A stretch of 64,000 nucleotides of DNA, from NCBI RefSeq assembly GCF_003054965.1, contig NZ_MIES01000026.1, positions 992,001 through 1,056,000 on the forward strand, given 5' to 3'. Made by a program: the position numbers and the translations under genes. Under the pieces are notes generated by a model. The model did no database searches and had not been told where the DNA came from. It worked only from the letters and a program-made list of their open reading frames with translations. Of this stretch, positions 35,399 to 43,901 are shown one piece after another. The DNA comes from Saccharospirillum sp. MSK14-1 (GTDB lineage Bacteria; Pseudomonadota; Gammaproteobacteria; Pseudomonadales; Natronospirillaceae). Every line of letters starts with the position of its first letter. Within the stretch, counting starts at the first letter, position 1.

Positions 35399-36145
35399 AT
35401 GAAGCAAGCCTGGCTGTTCTGTCTGACCGCCTTTTTCACGAGCGTTGCTTGGGCACAAACGCTGCACGAGCTGCACTGGTTCACCGAAGATTTCCCACCG
35501 TATAACTACGCTCAGGGCAACGGCGCGGGCGGCCTGATGGTCGATGTTCTGCAAGCGGTCAGTGCGTCGATGGAAGAGCCGGTCGATCCACAAACCATTG
35601 AAGTTTATCCCTGGACGCGCGCGGTGCATAACGCAGGCAATAACGATCGCTCCGTCCTGTTTAGCCTGGCGCGAACCGAACAACGCGAATCACATTATCA
35701 ATGGGCCGGGCCAGTGGTGCCCATTCGGATTGTGTTGATCGGTTTGCCAGCCGCTGCGCAGATTCCTCCGCAAGATTGGCGCATCGGTGTGGTGCGTGAT
35801 GACGTTGCAGTGCGTTTGGTGACTGCCGCCGGTCACCGCAGTGACCAGTTGGTGTTCAGCCAGTATCCGGCGTCGATAGCGCGCATGTTGCAAGCTGAGC
35901 GCATCGACGTGTGGGCGTATGGCGAATTACCGGCGCAGCGTCGGCTCGACGCATTGCCGGGCCACGAAAACTGGCAGGTACTGGAAGTGTTGTCGGCTAC
36001 CGAAGCCTATTTCGGTTTTCACCCGGCCGTCGATCCGCAGTTGGTCGCCCGGTTTCAGGCGGGTCTGGACGCCCTCAAACAGCCAGACGACAGCGGCGTT
36101 GCACCGCTGGATAAACTGATCGAGCGTTACGCTACCGCTTACTGA
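35399..36145 (+). CDS. Periplasmic solute-binding protein, family 3 type
   Basis: A 248-residue exported protein (signal peptide MKQAWLFCLTAFFTSVAWA-QT) of the SBP_bac_3 type without any adjacent permease. FTEDFPPYNYAQGNGAGGLM is the usual first strand-loop, with VDVLQAV as the first helix, and VYPWTRAVHNAGN and LFSLARTEQRE follow. Stand-alone proteins like this are common in marine gammaproteobacteria and their ligands are unknown; some bind amino acids or act in sensing. GAAGGAG lies 10 bases upstream of the start. Confidence 0.8.
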   Translation: MKQAWLFCLTAFFTSVAWAQTLHELHWFTEDFPPYNYAQGNGAGGLMVDVLQAVSASMEEPVDPQTIEVYPWTRAVHNAGNNDRSVLFSLARTEQRESHYQWAGPVVPIRIVLIGLPAAAQIPPQDWRIGVVRDDVAVRLVTAAGHRSDQLVFSQYPASIARMLQAERIDVWAYGELPAQRRLDALPGHENWQVLEVLSATEAYFGFHPAVDPQLVARFQAGLDALKQPDDSGVAPLDKLIERYATAY

Positions 36146-36204
36146 ACTCTCAAACGTTTACTGAACTCTCAAAGGTTTACTGGACTCTAAAACCTTTATT
36201 GAAC
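36139..36204. repeat. Four-copy 19-bp tandem repeat at two convergent gene ends
   Basis: The unit TTTACTGAACTCTCAAAGG recurs with an exact 19-base period (ACTGAACTCT at 36141 and 36160, ACTGGACTCT at 36179, ATTGAACC at 36198). The first copy contains the stop codon of the solute-binding protein gene and the fourth contains the stop of ptsP on the other strand. Confidence 0.85.
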
Positions 36205-38460
36205 CAAGGCACCCAAACCAAGGCTGCGAATGTGCGCGTTGAGCATTTCCCGGCGTTCGGCTTCGGTGCTGCAATCGCGCGATTTATCGAGCAAGGCGAC
36301 GCAGTCGTTCAAATGCAGATGGCGAATCAGCCACTTGATGCGCGGTAAATGGAAAGCCGACAAACTCAGTGTGCGAATGCCCATGCCCAGCAACAAAATC
36401 ACCGCGGCCGGATCGGACGCCATTTCACCGCAAATACTCACCGGCAAATTCAAGCGCCGACATTCGCGCACCAAACCTTGCAGTGCATCCAGCACCGCCG
36501 AATGCAGGTGGCTGTACAACGACGCCACGCGCGGATTATTACGATCAACCGCCAGCAAATATTGGGTTAAATCGTTGGAACCGATGGATACAAAATCGAT
36601 GTTGTCGCGCAGACGCGGTAACAGCCACAGCACCGCCGGGACTTCTACCATGATGCCTACGGGCGGTTTGGCGACGGCGTGACCTTCTTCGTTTAATTGC
36701 GATACCGCTTCATCGACGATGGCGTGAAATTGCAACAGCTCATCTTCGCGACTGAGCATCGGAATCATCAGTTTCAGGTTTTGAGTGTTCAGATTGGCCA
36801 ACAACATGGCGCGAATCTGGTCGAGCAAAATGTTGCGGTAATCGAGTGTGAAACGAATGCCGCGCCAGCCCAGGAAGGGGTTTTGTTCCTGAATGGGGAA
36901 ATAGGGCAGGGCTTTATCGCCGCCGATGTCGAGCGTGCGCATCGTTACCGGTTTGGGGGCGTAGGCTTCCAGTACGCCTTGATAGATGCGCAACTGTTCT
37001 TCCTCGGTCGGGAAGTTGTTGTGCACCATAAACGGAATTTCTGAACGATACAGGCCCACGCCCTCGGCGCCGCGTTCCAGCCCCGGCGTAATGTCGGCGA
37101 GCAGACCGGTGTTGGTGTGCAGCTGCACGGTGGTGCCGTCTTTGCTTTCTGCGGGTAATTTTTTCAGATGCGACAAGTCGGCCTGCAAGGCTTTTTGCTG
37201 ACGCTTCATGCGCTCAAATTCCGCCACCAGACTGGCCGGGGCATGCGCGATCACCTGACCGCGATAACCATCGAGAATAATTTCCGAGCCGTTCACGCTG
37301 GTCAGGTCTTCATCGCCAATGCCGACCACCGCCGGAATACCCAAAGCGTTTGCCAGCACCGCCGTGTGCGACAGCGCCGAGCCTTCCAGGCTGACAATGC
37401 CGGCGAGCTTACTGCGATCGATGCGGGTGAAGTGCGAAATGTTGATTTCACGGCCCACCAGAATCACCGGTTGTTCCGGATCGATGCGCTCGTTCAGGTC
37501 GTCTTGCAAACGCCGATAAATGCGAATGGCCAGCACGCGCAAATCTTCGGCGCGTGCTTTTAAATAGGGGTCGGCCATCGCTTCGAACACATCAATCTGT
37601 TGCTGAAAGGCGTGTTTTAGCGCCGTACTGGCGCTGACGCCGGTAGCGATCTGCGCTTCTATGGCGGTACTCAGTTCGGGACTGTCGAGCAGTAACTTAT
37701 AGACATCGAGCAGCGAATTCAGAGTGTCGTTGGCGCTGTTGCCCAGCTGGTCGAGCCCGGAGTCGAGTTCTTCGCGAGTCTCGGCCACGGCTTCTGCAAT
37801 GCGGCGGCGCTCTACGGCTTCGCCACTGCCGCTGCGTTCGGCAATGTCGTCCAGACGGATGTCGTCTTTTACCACCCAGGCCGGCGCAATTTCAATGCCC
37901 GGTGCGCCTTTAATGCCCTGAAAGCGGGTCACCGGCAATTGCTGGTTTTGGTTCGGGTCAATCGGCCGGACCGACTTTTTAATGTTGCCACCCAGGCTGC
38001 CCGCCAAATGCGCCGCCATGGTGATTAAAAAGGCTTCTTCTTCTTCGGTGAAGCGCCGCGTTTCGCGTACCTGCACCACCAGAACGCCCAGCGTATGGCC
38101 CAGGTGAATCATCGGAACGCCGAGAAACCCCTGATAATGCTCTTCGCCGGTTTCTTTGAAATAGCGGAACGCCGGGTGTTTATCGGCGTGATCCAGGTTC
38201 AGCGGATGCTGGCGTTTGGCAATGGTACCCACCAGGCCCTGGCCCGGCGTCATACGAATCTGGCCGATGGCTTCCTGCGCCAGACCCTGGGTCGCCGTGA
38301 GCACCAGCTCACCGTCTTCGTTCATCACATACAGACTGCACACATCCACATCCAAGGTGGTGCGGATGCGTTCCACGATCAGCCGCACCAGCGCGCTGCT
38401 GTCGGTCGCTTGTGCGGCCGCCTGCAATATTCGCTTGGCCGTGATCAAGGGGTTGAGCAT
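36196..38460 (-). CDS. ptsP: Phosphoenolpyruvate-protein phosphotransferase of the nitrogen PTS (enzyme I-Ntr)
   Basis: A 754-residue protein with an N-terminal GAF domain (about 1-160) that marks it as PtsP rather than sugar PTS enzyme I. The phosphorylated histidine is His365 in SALSHTAVLANALGIPAVVG. The PEP-binding barrel contains LYRSEIPFM, RTLDIGGDKALPYF, MIPMLSRE, GSNDLTQYLLAVDRNN and the Cys in SICGEMASDPAA. It phosphorylates NPr and so EIIA-Ntr, linking nitrogen and potassium status. The usual upstream partner rppH is absent here; a TetR-led operon diverges instead. Confidence 0.95.
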   Translation of the reverse strand: MLNPLITAKRILQAAAQATDSSALVRLIVERIRTTLDVDVCSLYVMNEDGELVLTATQGLAQEAIGQIRMTPGQGLVGTIAKRQHPLNLDHADKHPAFRYFKETGEEHYQGFLGVPMIHLGHTLGVLVVQVRETRRFTEEEEAFLITMAAHLAGSLGGNIKKSVRPIDPNQNQQLPVTRFQGIKGAPGIEIAPAWVVKDDIRLDDIAERSGSGEAVERRRIAEAVAETREELDSGLDQLGNSANDTLNSLLDVYKLLLDSPELSTAIEAQIATGVSASTALKHAFQQQIDVFEAMADPYLKARAEDLRVLAIRIYRRLQDDLNERIDPEQPVILVGREINISHFTRIDRSKLAGIVSLEGSALSHTAVLANALGIPAVVGIGDEDLTSVNGSEIILDGYRGQVIAHAPASLVAEFERMKRQQKALQADLSHLKKLPAESKDGTTVQLHTNTGLLADITPGLERGAEGVGLYRSEIPFMVHNNFPTEEEQLRIYQGVLEAYAPKPVTMRTLDIGGDKALPYFPIQEQNPFLGWRGIRFTLDYRNILLDQIRAMLLANLNTQNLKLMIPMLSREDELLQFHAIVDEAVSQLNEEGHAVAKPPVGIMVEVPAVLWLLPRLRDNIDFVSIGSNDLTQYLLAVDRNNPRVASLYSHLHSAVLDALQGLVRECRRLNLPVSICGEMASDPAAVILLLGMGIRTLSLSAFHLPRIKWLIRHLHLNDCVALLDKSRDCSTEAERREMLNAHIRSLGLGALVQ

Positions 38461-38598
38461 TCGAAAATCCGTCCTGTGGTCATCGCGTTATTGTCCATGC
38501 TTTAGCCGGGCAGCACCACTGCCAATGGTCTTGATCATTGCGTGAGATTTGATGAACAACAGTGCTGGCTGGAGGTCGCGGGGCGGACTAAAGTCGCG

Positions 38599-38614
38599 TT
38601 AATCAATCGATTAA
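38599..38614. promoter_or_regulatory. Probable TetR-type operator
   Basis: Perfect inverted repeat TTAATC-AATC-GATTAA ending 12 bases before the TetR-type ATG and just ahead of its GGAG. Position and form fit autoregulation of the operon by the first gene's product. Divergent ptsP starts 138 bases away. Confidence 0.55.
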
Positions 38615-38626
38615 TGTGGAGTCTGC

Positions 38627-39229
38627 ATGGCCGATCTCAATGATGACAATGCCCGCGAGCGCTTATTAAACGCCGGGCGTTATCTGTTTTTGCGGCAGGA
38701 GTACCACCGGGTCTCCATTCGTCGCCTGGCCGAACGTGCCGAGGTGAACTCCGCCATGATTGCCTATTACTTCGGCGACAAGAACGGCCTGTTTCAGGCC
38801 GTGCTGCTCAGCTACATCGACCCGATGCGCAACGCCATGCTCGAACGGCTGGTGCAAACGCCGGAACTGACCTACGCCGAACTGTTCCGCTATTTCTTCC
38901 GCTACGCCCCGCGCGACTTAATGCGGCTGATCATCCGCAACGCGCTCTTTGAGCCGGATGAACACTGGCGCTGGATTCTCGACAAGCTGCTGCGTCCGTT
39001 GCTGACGGAAGTGGAGCAACGCTTTGGCCGGGTGTTGCCCGAAGGTCCGTTGCAGCGGCCCGAGCAAGCGCGGCTGGCACTGCAATCGTTGCTGGTGTTT
39101 CCCATCCTTGGGCAGACGCTGCTCGAATCGGTGCGCGGTGCACCCATGGACGACACCTTCTTTGATGACCTGGCCGACTACTTCGGCTTATTGCTCGACC
39201 GAGCCTTCGCACCGGAGACCGACCAATGA
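38627..39229 (+). CDS. TetR-family transcriptional regulator
   Basis: A 200-residue regulator. The N-terminal helix-turn-helix is ARERLLNAGRYLFLRQEYHR then VSIRRLAERAEVNSAMIAYY with FGDKNGLFQAVL, typical of the CerR/YbiH-like TetR subgroup; the C-terminal ~130 residues form the ligand domain. Its stop overlaps the start of the RND gene (ATGA 39226-39229), so regulator and transporter form one operon. The ligand is unknown and presumably related to the exporter's substrate. Confidence 0.88.
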   Translation: MADLNDDNARERLLNAGRYLFLRQEYHRVSIRRLAERAEVNSAMIAYYFGDKNGLFQAVLLSYIDPMRNAMLERLVQTPELTYAELFRYFFRYAPRDLMRLIIRNALFEPDEHWRWILDKLLRPLLTEVEQRFGRVLPEGPLQRPEQARLALQSLLVFPILGQTLLESVRGAPMDDTFFDDLADYFGLLLDRAFAPETDQ

Positions 39230-41655
39230 ACCCATCACCCTCCTGGCTCGACCGCTACAGCGATGCGCTGATACACACGCCAAAGCGCATTTTACTGGCC
39301 GTGCTGCTGCTGGTCGCAGCGCTCGCCAGTCAGTTGCCGACGCTGACACTCGATACCAATCTTGAGCACTTTATCAGCGCTGACAATCCGGCGCGTCAGG
39401 CGTACGACCGGGTGAAAACCGTGTACGGGCGCAACGATGTCATCGTGGTCGGTATCAGCGCCAACGATGTGCTCGCCGCAAGCACATTAACGCAGCTGGC
39501 CGATCTGCACCGCCGCATCGAACAGGACGTGCCCTGGGTTAAACGCGTCAACAGCCTGATCAATGCGCCTTACCAACAAGGCCAAGGTGACGCCTTACTG
39601 GTTGATGACCTGATACCGCAACCCGTTGCCACACTCAGCCGCGCGGACATTGAAGCGCGGCTGGCGCAAACGCCAACGCTGGAAGGCATGGTCATCGACG
39701 CCGAGCGAACCTTTACCACCCTGGTCATTGAACCGTTCACCTACGACTTCGACCCCACTGCCGTGGCTCAGGAAAACGATGCCTTTGGCGATGCGTTCGG
39801 CGACGATTTCACAGCGGTTCCCGATGCCGCCGAAGCGAACACCACCAACGACGACTTTCTGCCCATCGGAAAAACCAACGAACTGATCGATGCCTTGCAG
39901 CAACAATTGTCAGCGTCGGATCTGCACAGCGTTGTTGCTGGTATGCCGGTGGTGAATCAGCAGCTCGAACAAACGATGAAGACAGAAATGCTCACCTTTA
40001 TTCGTTTGACGGTGGCGCTGATTATTATTGTGCTGGTGTTGTTTTTCCGTCGCGTCAGTGCCGTGGTTGCCCCCATGGTCGCAGTGATTCTGGCCATCGT
40101 TATGACCTTTTCGCTGCTCGCCCTTTCCGGTCAGGCCGTGCAGATGCCGCTGATCCTGGTGCCGTCGTTTTTACTGGCTATAGCCGTCGGTGATTCGGTG
40201 CATGTATTGACGCATTTTTTTAATCAATACAATGCTGGAAAAACCCGCCGTGATGCCATGCGCCATGCCTTGGGTGTGACGGCCTTGCCGATTTTATTAA
40301 CCTCACTCACCACGGCCGCTGGTCTGGCAACGCTCGCCAGTGGCGATTTAATTCCCATCGCCAACCTGGGTGTTTTCTCGGCCATCGGTGTCATGCTGGC
40401 GCTCTTGTTAACGCTGGTGGTATTACCCACCCTGATGGCGCTTTGGCCGTTAGCCGCACCCAAGGCGACGCATCCGTCGGCACAACAAATGCCGTTGCTG
40501 CAACGTCTGTCGAATGTGAACTGGCGCTTCGGCGGTCTCTTTGCAGGCATCTGGCTGGTGGTGGTTGTCGTTGCCATGGTGGGCGTGTTGCAACTGCGCT
40601 TTTCGTTTAATCCGCTGAACTGGATGCCTGTGAATTCGGCCATTCGTCAGGCCACCGAAACGGTCGATTCGCGGTTAAGTGGCACCATCAATATGGACGT
40701 GGTCATTGCCACGGGGCGCGACAACGGCATTAAAAACCCGGCGTTATTACAAGCACTCGATGACGCCCTGATCGATTTGCAGGAAGACACCCCCGGTGGC
40801 GTTCGCATCGGCCACGTCAATTCGTTAATCGATATTGTTAAAGGCACGCATCAGGCTTTGAACGAAGGCGATGCGGCGTTTTATCGTCTGCCTGACGATG
40901 CCGGTTTGCTGGCCGAAGAATTACTGTTGTTTGAAAACAGCGGCGCCGATGAATTAAGCCGACTGGTCGACTCATCGTTCAGCGAAACCAAGGTCACGCT
41001 GATCGTTCCCTGGCAAGACATCCTCGCCTATCAGGCGTTTATCGATGTTGTCGAGCAGCGTCTGGGCAACGCCGTTGAACCCTGGGCACAGGTTTCGGTC
41101 ACTGGCTTATTACCATTACTCAGCGAAGCGTTGAATGCGGTTATTCGCACCACGGCCTGGAGTTATGCGCTGGCCGCGCTCGTTATTGCCGTCATGCTGA
41201 TGCTATTGCTGCGCTCGGTTAGCCTGGGTCTTATTGCCATGTTGCCGAATTTGGCGCCCATAATTGTGGTGATGGGGCTGATGCACCGTGTCGGTATACC
41301 GCTCGATTTATTCACCATGCTGGTGGCGACCATTGCCATTGGCATCACCGTCGATAACACCGTGCACTTTGCGCATCACTTCCGCAGCGCACTCTTTGAA
41401 CAGCGCGATGTGCGCCGCGCTACCGACAGCGCTTTTCAAAATGCGGGCAACGCTTTGCTGACGACCGCCGTGGTATTAACCGCTGGTTTCTATGTGTTTT
41501 TGTTCAGCGACGTCTCGAGCATTTTCAATTTTGGGTTTCTCAGTGGCACCGCCTTTTTACTGGCGTTGCTGTCGAACTTTACGCTGACGCCAGTGCTGCT
41601 GCGCTGGTATGCGCCGGTGTTATTGCGCCAATCGTCTTCGCAACAGGAGCATTAA
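39226..41655 (+). CDS. RND/MMPL-type exporter
   Basis: An 809-residue inner-membrane protein with 12 predicted helices in two repeated halves, each with one N-terminal helix, a large periplasmic domain and five further helices. LDTNLEHFISADNPARQAYD begins the first periplasmic domain as in hydrophobe/sterol-type RND exporters. The helix-4 equivalents each carry a conserved Asp: AIAVGDSVHVLTHFF (about 310-325) and AIGITVDNTVHFAHHF (about 700-716), the expected proton-relay sites. No TolC or membrane-fusion gene is nearby; a LolA-like protein and an outer-membrane protein follow instead, which suggests export of a lipid or lipoprotein-like cargo. Confidence 0.88.
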   Translation: MNPSPSWLDRYSDALIHTPKRILLAVLLLVAALASQLPTLTLDTNLEHFISADNPARQAYDRVKTVYGRNDVIVVGISANDVLAASTLTQLADLHRRIEQDVPWVKRVNSLINAPYQQGQGDALLVDDLIPQPVATLSRADIEARLAQTPTLEGMVIDAERTFTTLVIEPFTYDFDPTAVAQENDAFGDAFGDDFTAVPDAAEANTTNDDFLPIGKTNELIDALQQQLSASDLHSVVAGMPVVNQQLEQTMKTEMLTFIRLTVALIIIVLVLFFRRVSAVVAPMVAVILAIVMTFSLLALSGQAVQMPLILVPSFLLAIAVGDSVHVLTHFFNQYNAGKTRRDAMRHALGVTALPILLTSLTTAAGLATLASGDLIPIANLGVFSAIGVMLALLLTLVVLPTLMALWPLAAPKATHPSAQQMPLLQRLSNVNWRFGGLFAGIWLVVVVVAMVGVLQLRFSFNPLNWMPVNSAIRQATETVDSRLSGTINMDVVIATGRDNGIKNPALLQALDDALIDLQEDTPGGVRIGHVNSLIDIVKGTHQALNEGDAAFYRLPDDAGLLAEELLLFENSGADELSRLVDSSFSETKVTLIVPWQDILAYQAFIDVVEQRLGNAVEPWAQVSVTGLLPLLSEALNAVIRTTAWSYALAALVIAVMLMLLLRSVSLGLIAMLPNLAPIIVVMGLMHRVGIPLDLFTMLVATIAIGITVDNTVHFAHHFRSALFEQRDVRRATDSAFQNAGNALLTTAVVLTAGFYVFLFSDVSSIFNFGFLSGTAFLLALLSNFTLTPVLLRWYAPVLLRQSSSQQEH

Positions 41656-41657
41656 CT

Positions 41658-42467
41658 ATGACTCGTTTTTCGCTCAATCCCATTGTTGGTTTACTCATCC
41701 TTTTGGTAGCCGCTGCGCACAGCATGTGTGCCCGCGCTGAAACCGGGCTCGAGATTATGACGCAGGTGGATGCGCAGCAAGATCCACCGGTGATGGCCGC
41801 CGACATGACCATGACGCTGATCGACCGCAACAATAATCAACGTGTGCGCTCGTTACGGTCACTGAGCAAAACCTTTGACGAAGCCGATCGCCAACGGTTG
41901 TTTTTTCTGGAACCCTCGGATGTACGTGGCACCGGTTTTTTGGTGGTCGACTACCACGACGCCGACCGCGATGACGACCAATGGCTGTTTTTGCCCAGCC
42001 TGAATAAATCGAAACGCATCGCTGGCAGCGACCAGAGCGGCAGCTTTATGGGGTCCGATTTATCGTACGCCGACATGGCGTCACGCAACCTCGACGACTG
42101 GACGTACGAACTCATTCGTGAAGACAGCGTGGGCGACGACGCGGTGTGGATCGTTAACGCCACCGCGGCAAACAGCAGGGTAATCGACCAGACCGGCTAC
42201 ACCGAATCGCTGCTCTACATTCAGCAAAGTAATTACCGCGTGATTCGCGCCATTCACACCCAGACCGGCACCAACCAGCGCAAGCTGCTGAACATTCCGC
42301 AGTGGGAGCAGCGCGACGGTTATTGGCTGCCCAAAGTCATGCAGGTGGTCAGTCAGGAAGGTGGGCAAACGGTGCATCGCACGCAACTGACATTCAGCCG
42401 TATTGACCTGAATGTTGATGCGCCCGATGCCGAATTTTCCGTGCAACGTTTGGAGCAAGGGCTGTGA
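41658..42467 (+). CDS. Periplasmic LolA-like outer-membrane lipoprotein-sorting family protein
   Basis: A 269-residue exported protein (signal peptide ending near CARA-ETG) of the LolA-like 'outer membrane lipoprotein-sorting protein' family. A half-barrel fold is expected: MAADMTMTLIDRNNNQRVRS, FFLEPSDVRGTGFLVVDYHD, DQWLFLPSLNKSKRIAGSDQ, and SGSFMGSDLSYADMASRNL are family blocks. Members accompany MMPL/RND exporters and probably carry a lipid across the periplasm. It lies 2 bases after the exporter and overlaps the next gene by 4 bases (GTGA). Confidence 0.85.
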   Translation: MTRFSLNPIVGLLILLVAAAHSMCARAETGLEIMTQVDAQQDPPVMAADMTMTLIDRNNNQRVRSLRSLSKTFDEADRQRLFFLEPSDVRGTGFLVVDYHDADRDDDQWLFLPSLNKSKRIAGSDQSGSFMGSDLSYADMASRNLDDWTYELIREDSVGDDAVWIVNATAANSRVIDQTGYTESLLYIQQSNYRVIRAIHTQTGTNQRKLLNIPQWEQRDGYWLPKVMQVVSQEGGQTVHRTQLTFSRIDLNVDAPDAEFSVQRLEQGL

Positions 42468-43783
42468 ACACAACGCCTTTTCTCGTCACGGCAGCACTGA
42501 TGACCGCCGCTCCGTTGTGCGCCCAGGCCGAAGACGACCCCTTTGCCGATGCCTTTAATGATGCCTTCGAAAACGTACGCACCGACGCCCCCGAACAACA
42601 GACCCTTTATGTGTCGCATCGGCTGTTCACGGGTGGGCAACTGAACCTGGCGCACGACCAACCGGAGGCGGGTGAAACCGACCATCGGGGTTTATCGGGC
42701 CTGACCACCGGCTGGCAACCTCGCCTGGAATGGCGGCCGAACGATGCGCTCGACGCCGTGTTGGATGTTCGCCTCGAACAAGACTGGGTGTTTGCGTTAA
42801 AACCCGACGCTGACTGGCAAGACGATTACCGCGACAAACGCGAAACCCGGCTCGCCATCGAACAGGCCACGCTCGGCTATCGGTCGTTGCGCGGCGCGGC
42901 ATCGGTGGGTAAGCAAACGCTGGCCTGGGGGTTTAACGATGTGCTCTCGGTGAACGAGCCGGTCAACCCGCCAAAACGCAGCCAGCCCGGTCTGCAAGAT
43001 CCGGACGATGCCTTCGTGCCACGCTGGTTAACCGAAGGCCGGTATTACATGGGTGACTGGACGGTGCAGGGCGTGATCGCGCTCGACAACCCCGTTGCCG
43101 AGCAGCCGGTGTTCGGCAGCGACTACTACCCCATGCCCACCGCCCTCAATGACCAAACCCCAGCCTCACCCTTTGAAGACGCCGAAGCATTGTCCGGTGG
43201 TGTTCGGTTCAGCGGTTTGCTGTTCGGGGCGGATGCCGGTGCCTTTGTTTGGCGCGGCTATAACAGCGCCGGTCATATCCAAAACGGGCGCCGCCAATAT
43301 GAGCGCCTCACTCAGGTGGGGGGCGGTTTCAGCGTACCGGTCGAGCCGGCGGTGCTGAAAGCCGAACTGCGCTGGGAAGACGGGTTGGTTTTTGCTGACC
43401 AGGCCACTGAACGCCTGGCCTGGACGCTCGGTGCCGACATCACCTTGCCCGCCGACAGCCGCCTGATCATCGAACACCAAAGTCGTTATTTACCCGGCTA
43501 CCAATCCGCCATGGCGTCCATCGGCGATGAATTCGAACAGCAATGGGCGCTGGGTTTGGAACACAGCCGTTGGAACGAGCGGCTAACCTTCAAAGCCATG
43601 GTGCTCGGTTTCGGGAACGATTTGGACAACGGCCAGGTGATGCGCACCTCCGCGGAATGGACAGTGAGTGACCACTGGCAAACCGAAGTCGGCGGGGTGA
43701 TTTACCGCGATGGCGATGCCGCTTTACCGAGCCTCGCCGCCGATAACGACCGCCTCTACTGGCGCCTCGATTACCGGTTTTAG
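42464..43783 (+). CDS. Outer-membrane beta-barrel protein, DUF1302-like
   Basis: A 439-residue exported protein (signal peptide ending near LCAQA-ED) starting at GTG 42464 inside the end of the LolA-like gene. An acidic N-terminal stretch (DDPFADAFNDAFEN) is followed by many alternating amphipathic strands ending in the aromatic C-terminus YWRLDYRF, the typical outer-membrane insertion signal. It resembles DUF1302-type proteins seen beside RND exporters and LolA-like proteins, but the family call is tentative. It completes a TetR-RND-LolA-like-OMP operon that spans the whole envelope. Confidence 0.7.
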   Translation: MNTTPFLVTAALMTAAPLCAQAEDDPFADAFNDAFENVRTDAPEQQTLYVSHRLFTGGQLNLAHDQPEAGETDHRGLSGLTTGWQPRLEWRPNDALDAVLDVRLEQDWVFALKPDADWQDDYRDKRETRLAIEQATLGYRSLRGAASVGKQTLAWGFNDVLSVNEPVNPPKRSQPGLQDPDDAFVPRWLTEGRYYMGDWTVQGVIALDNPVAEQPVFGSDYYPMPTALNDQTPASPFEDAEALSGGVRFSGLLFGADAGAFVWRGYNSAGHIQNGRRQYERLTQVGGGFSVPVEPAVLKAELRWEDGLVFADQATERLAWTLGADITLPADSRLIIEHQSRYLPGYQSAMASIGDEFEQQWALGLEHSRWNERLTFKAMVLGFGNDLDNGQVMRTSAEWTVSDHWQTEVGGVIYRDGDAALPSLAADNDRLYWRLDYRF

Positions 43784-43901
43784 CGACCTCAGCGCCAAGC
43801 GGCGACGCCCAGAAACATAATGAGGGAAGACGAACGGCTGAAAATCTGGACAATGGCGCCCTTCAGGCCCCAGGCAAACCCCATTACCCGGTATTCTCGT
43901 C

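Noticed and set aside
36139-36204. Short tandem repeat as a possible CRISPR array
   Set aside because: The 19-base units are contiguous, with no spacers, and there are no cas genes. No CRISPR array is visible anywhere in the window, including inside the Tn7-like element.
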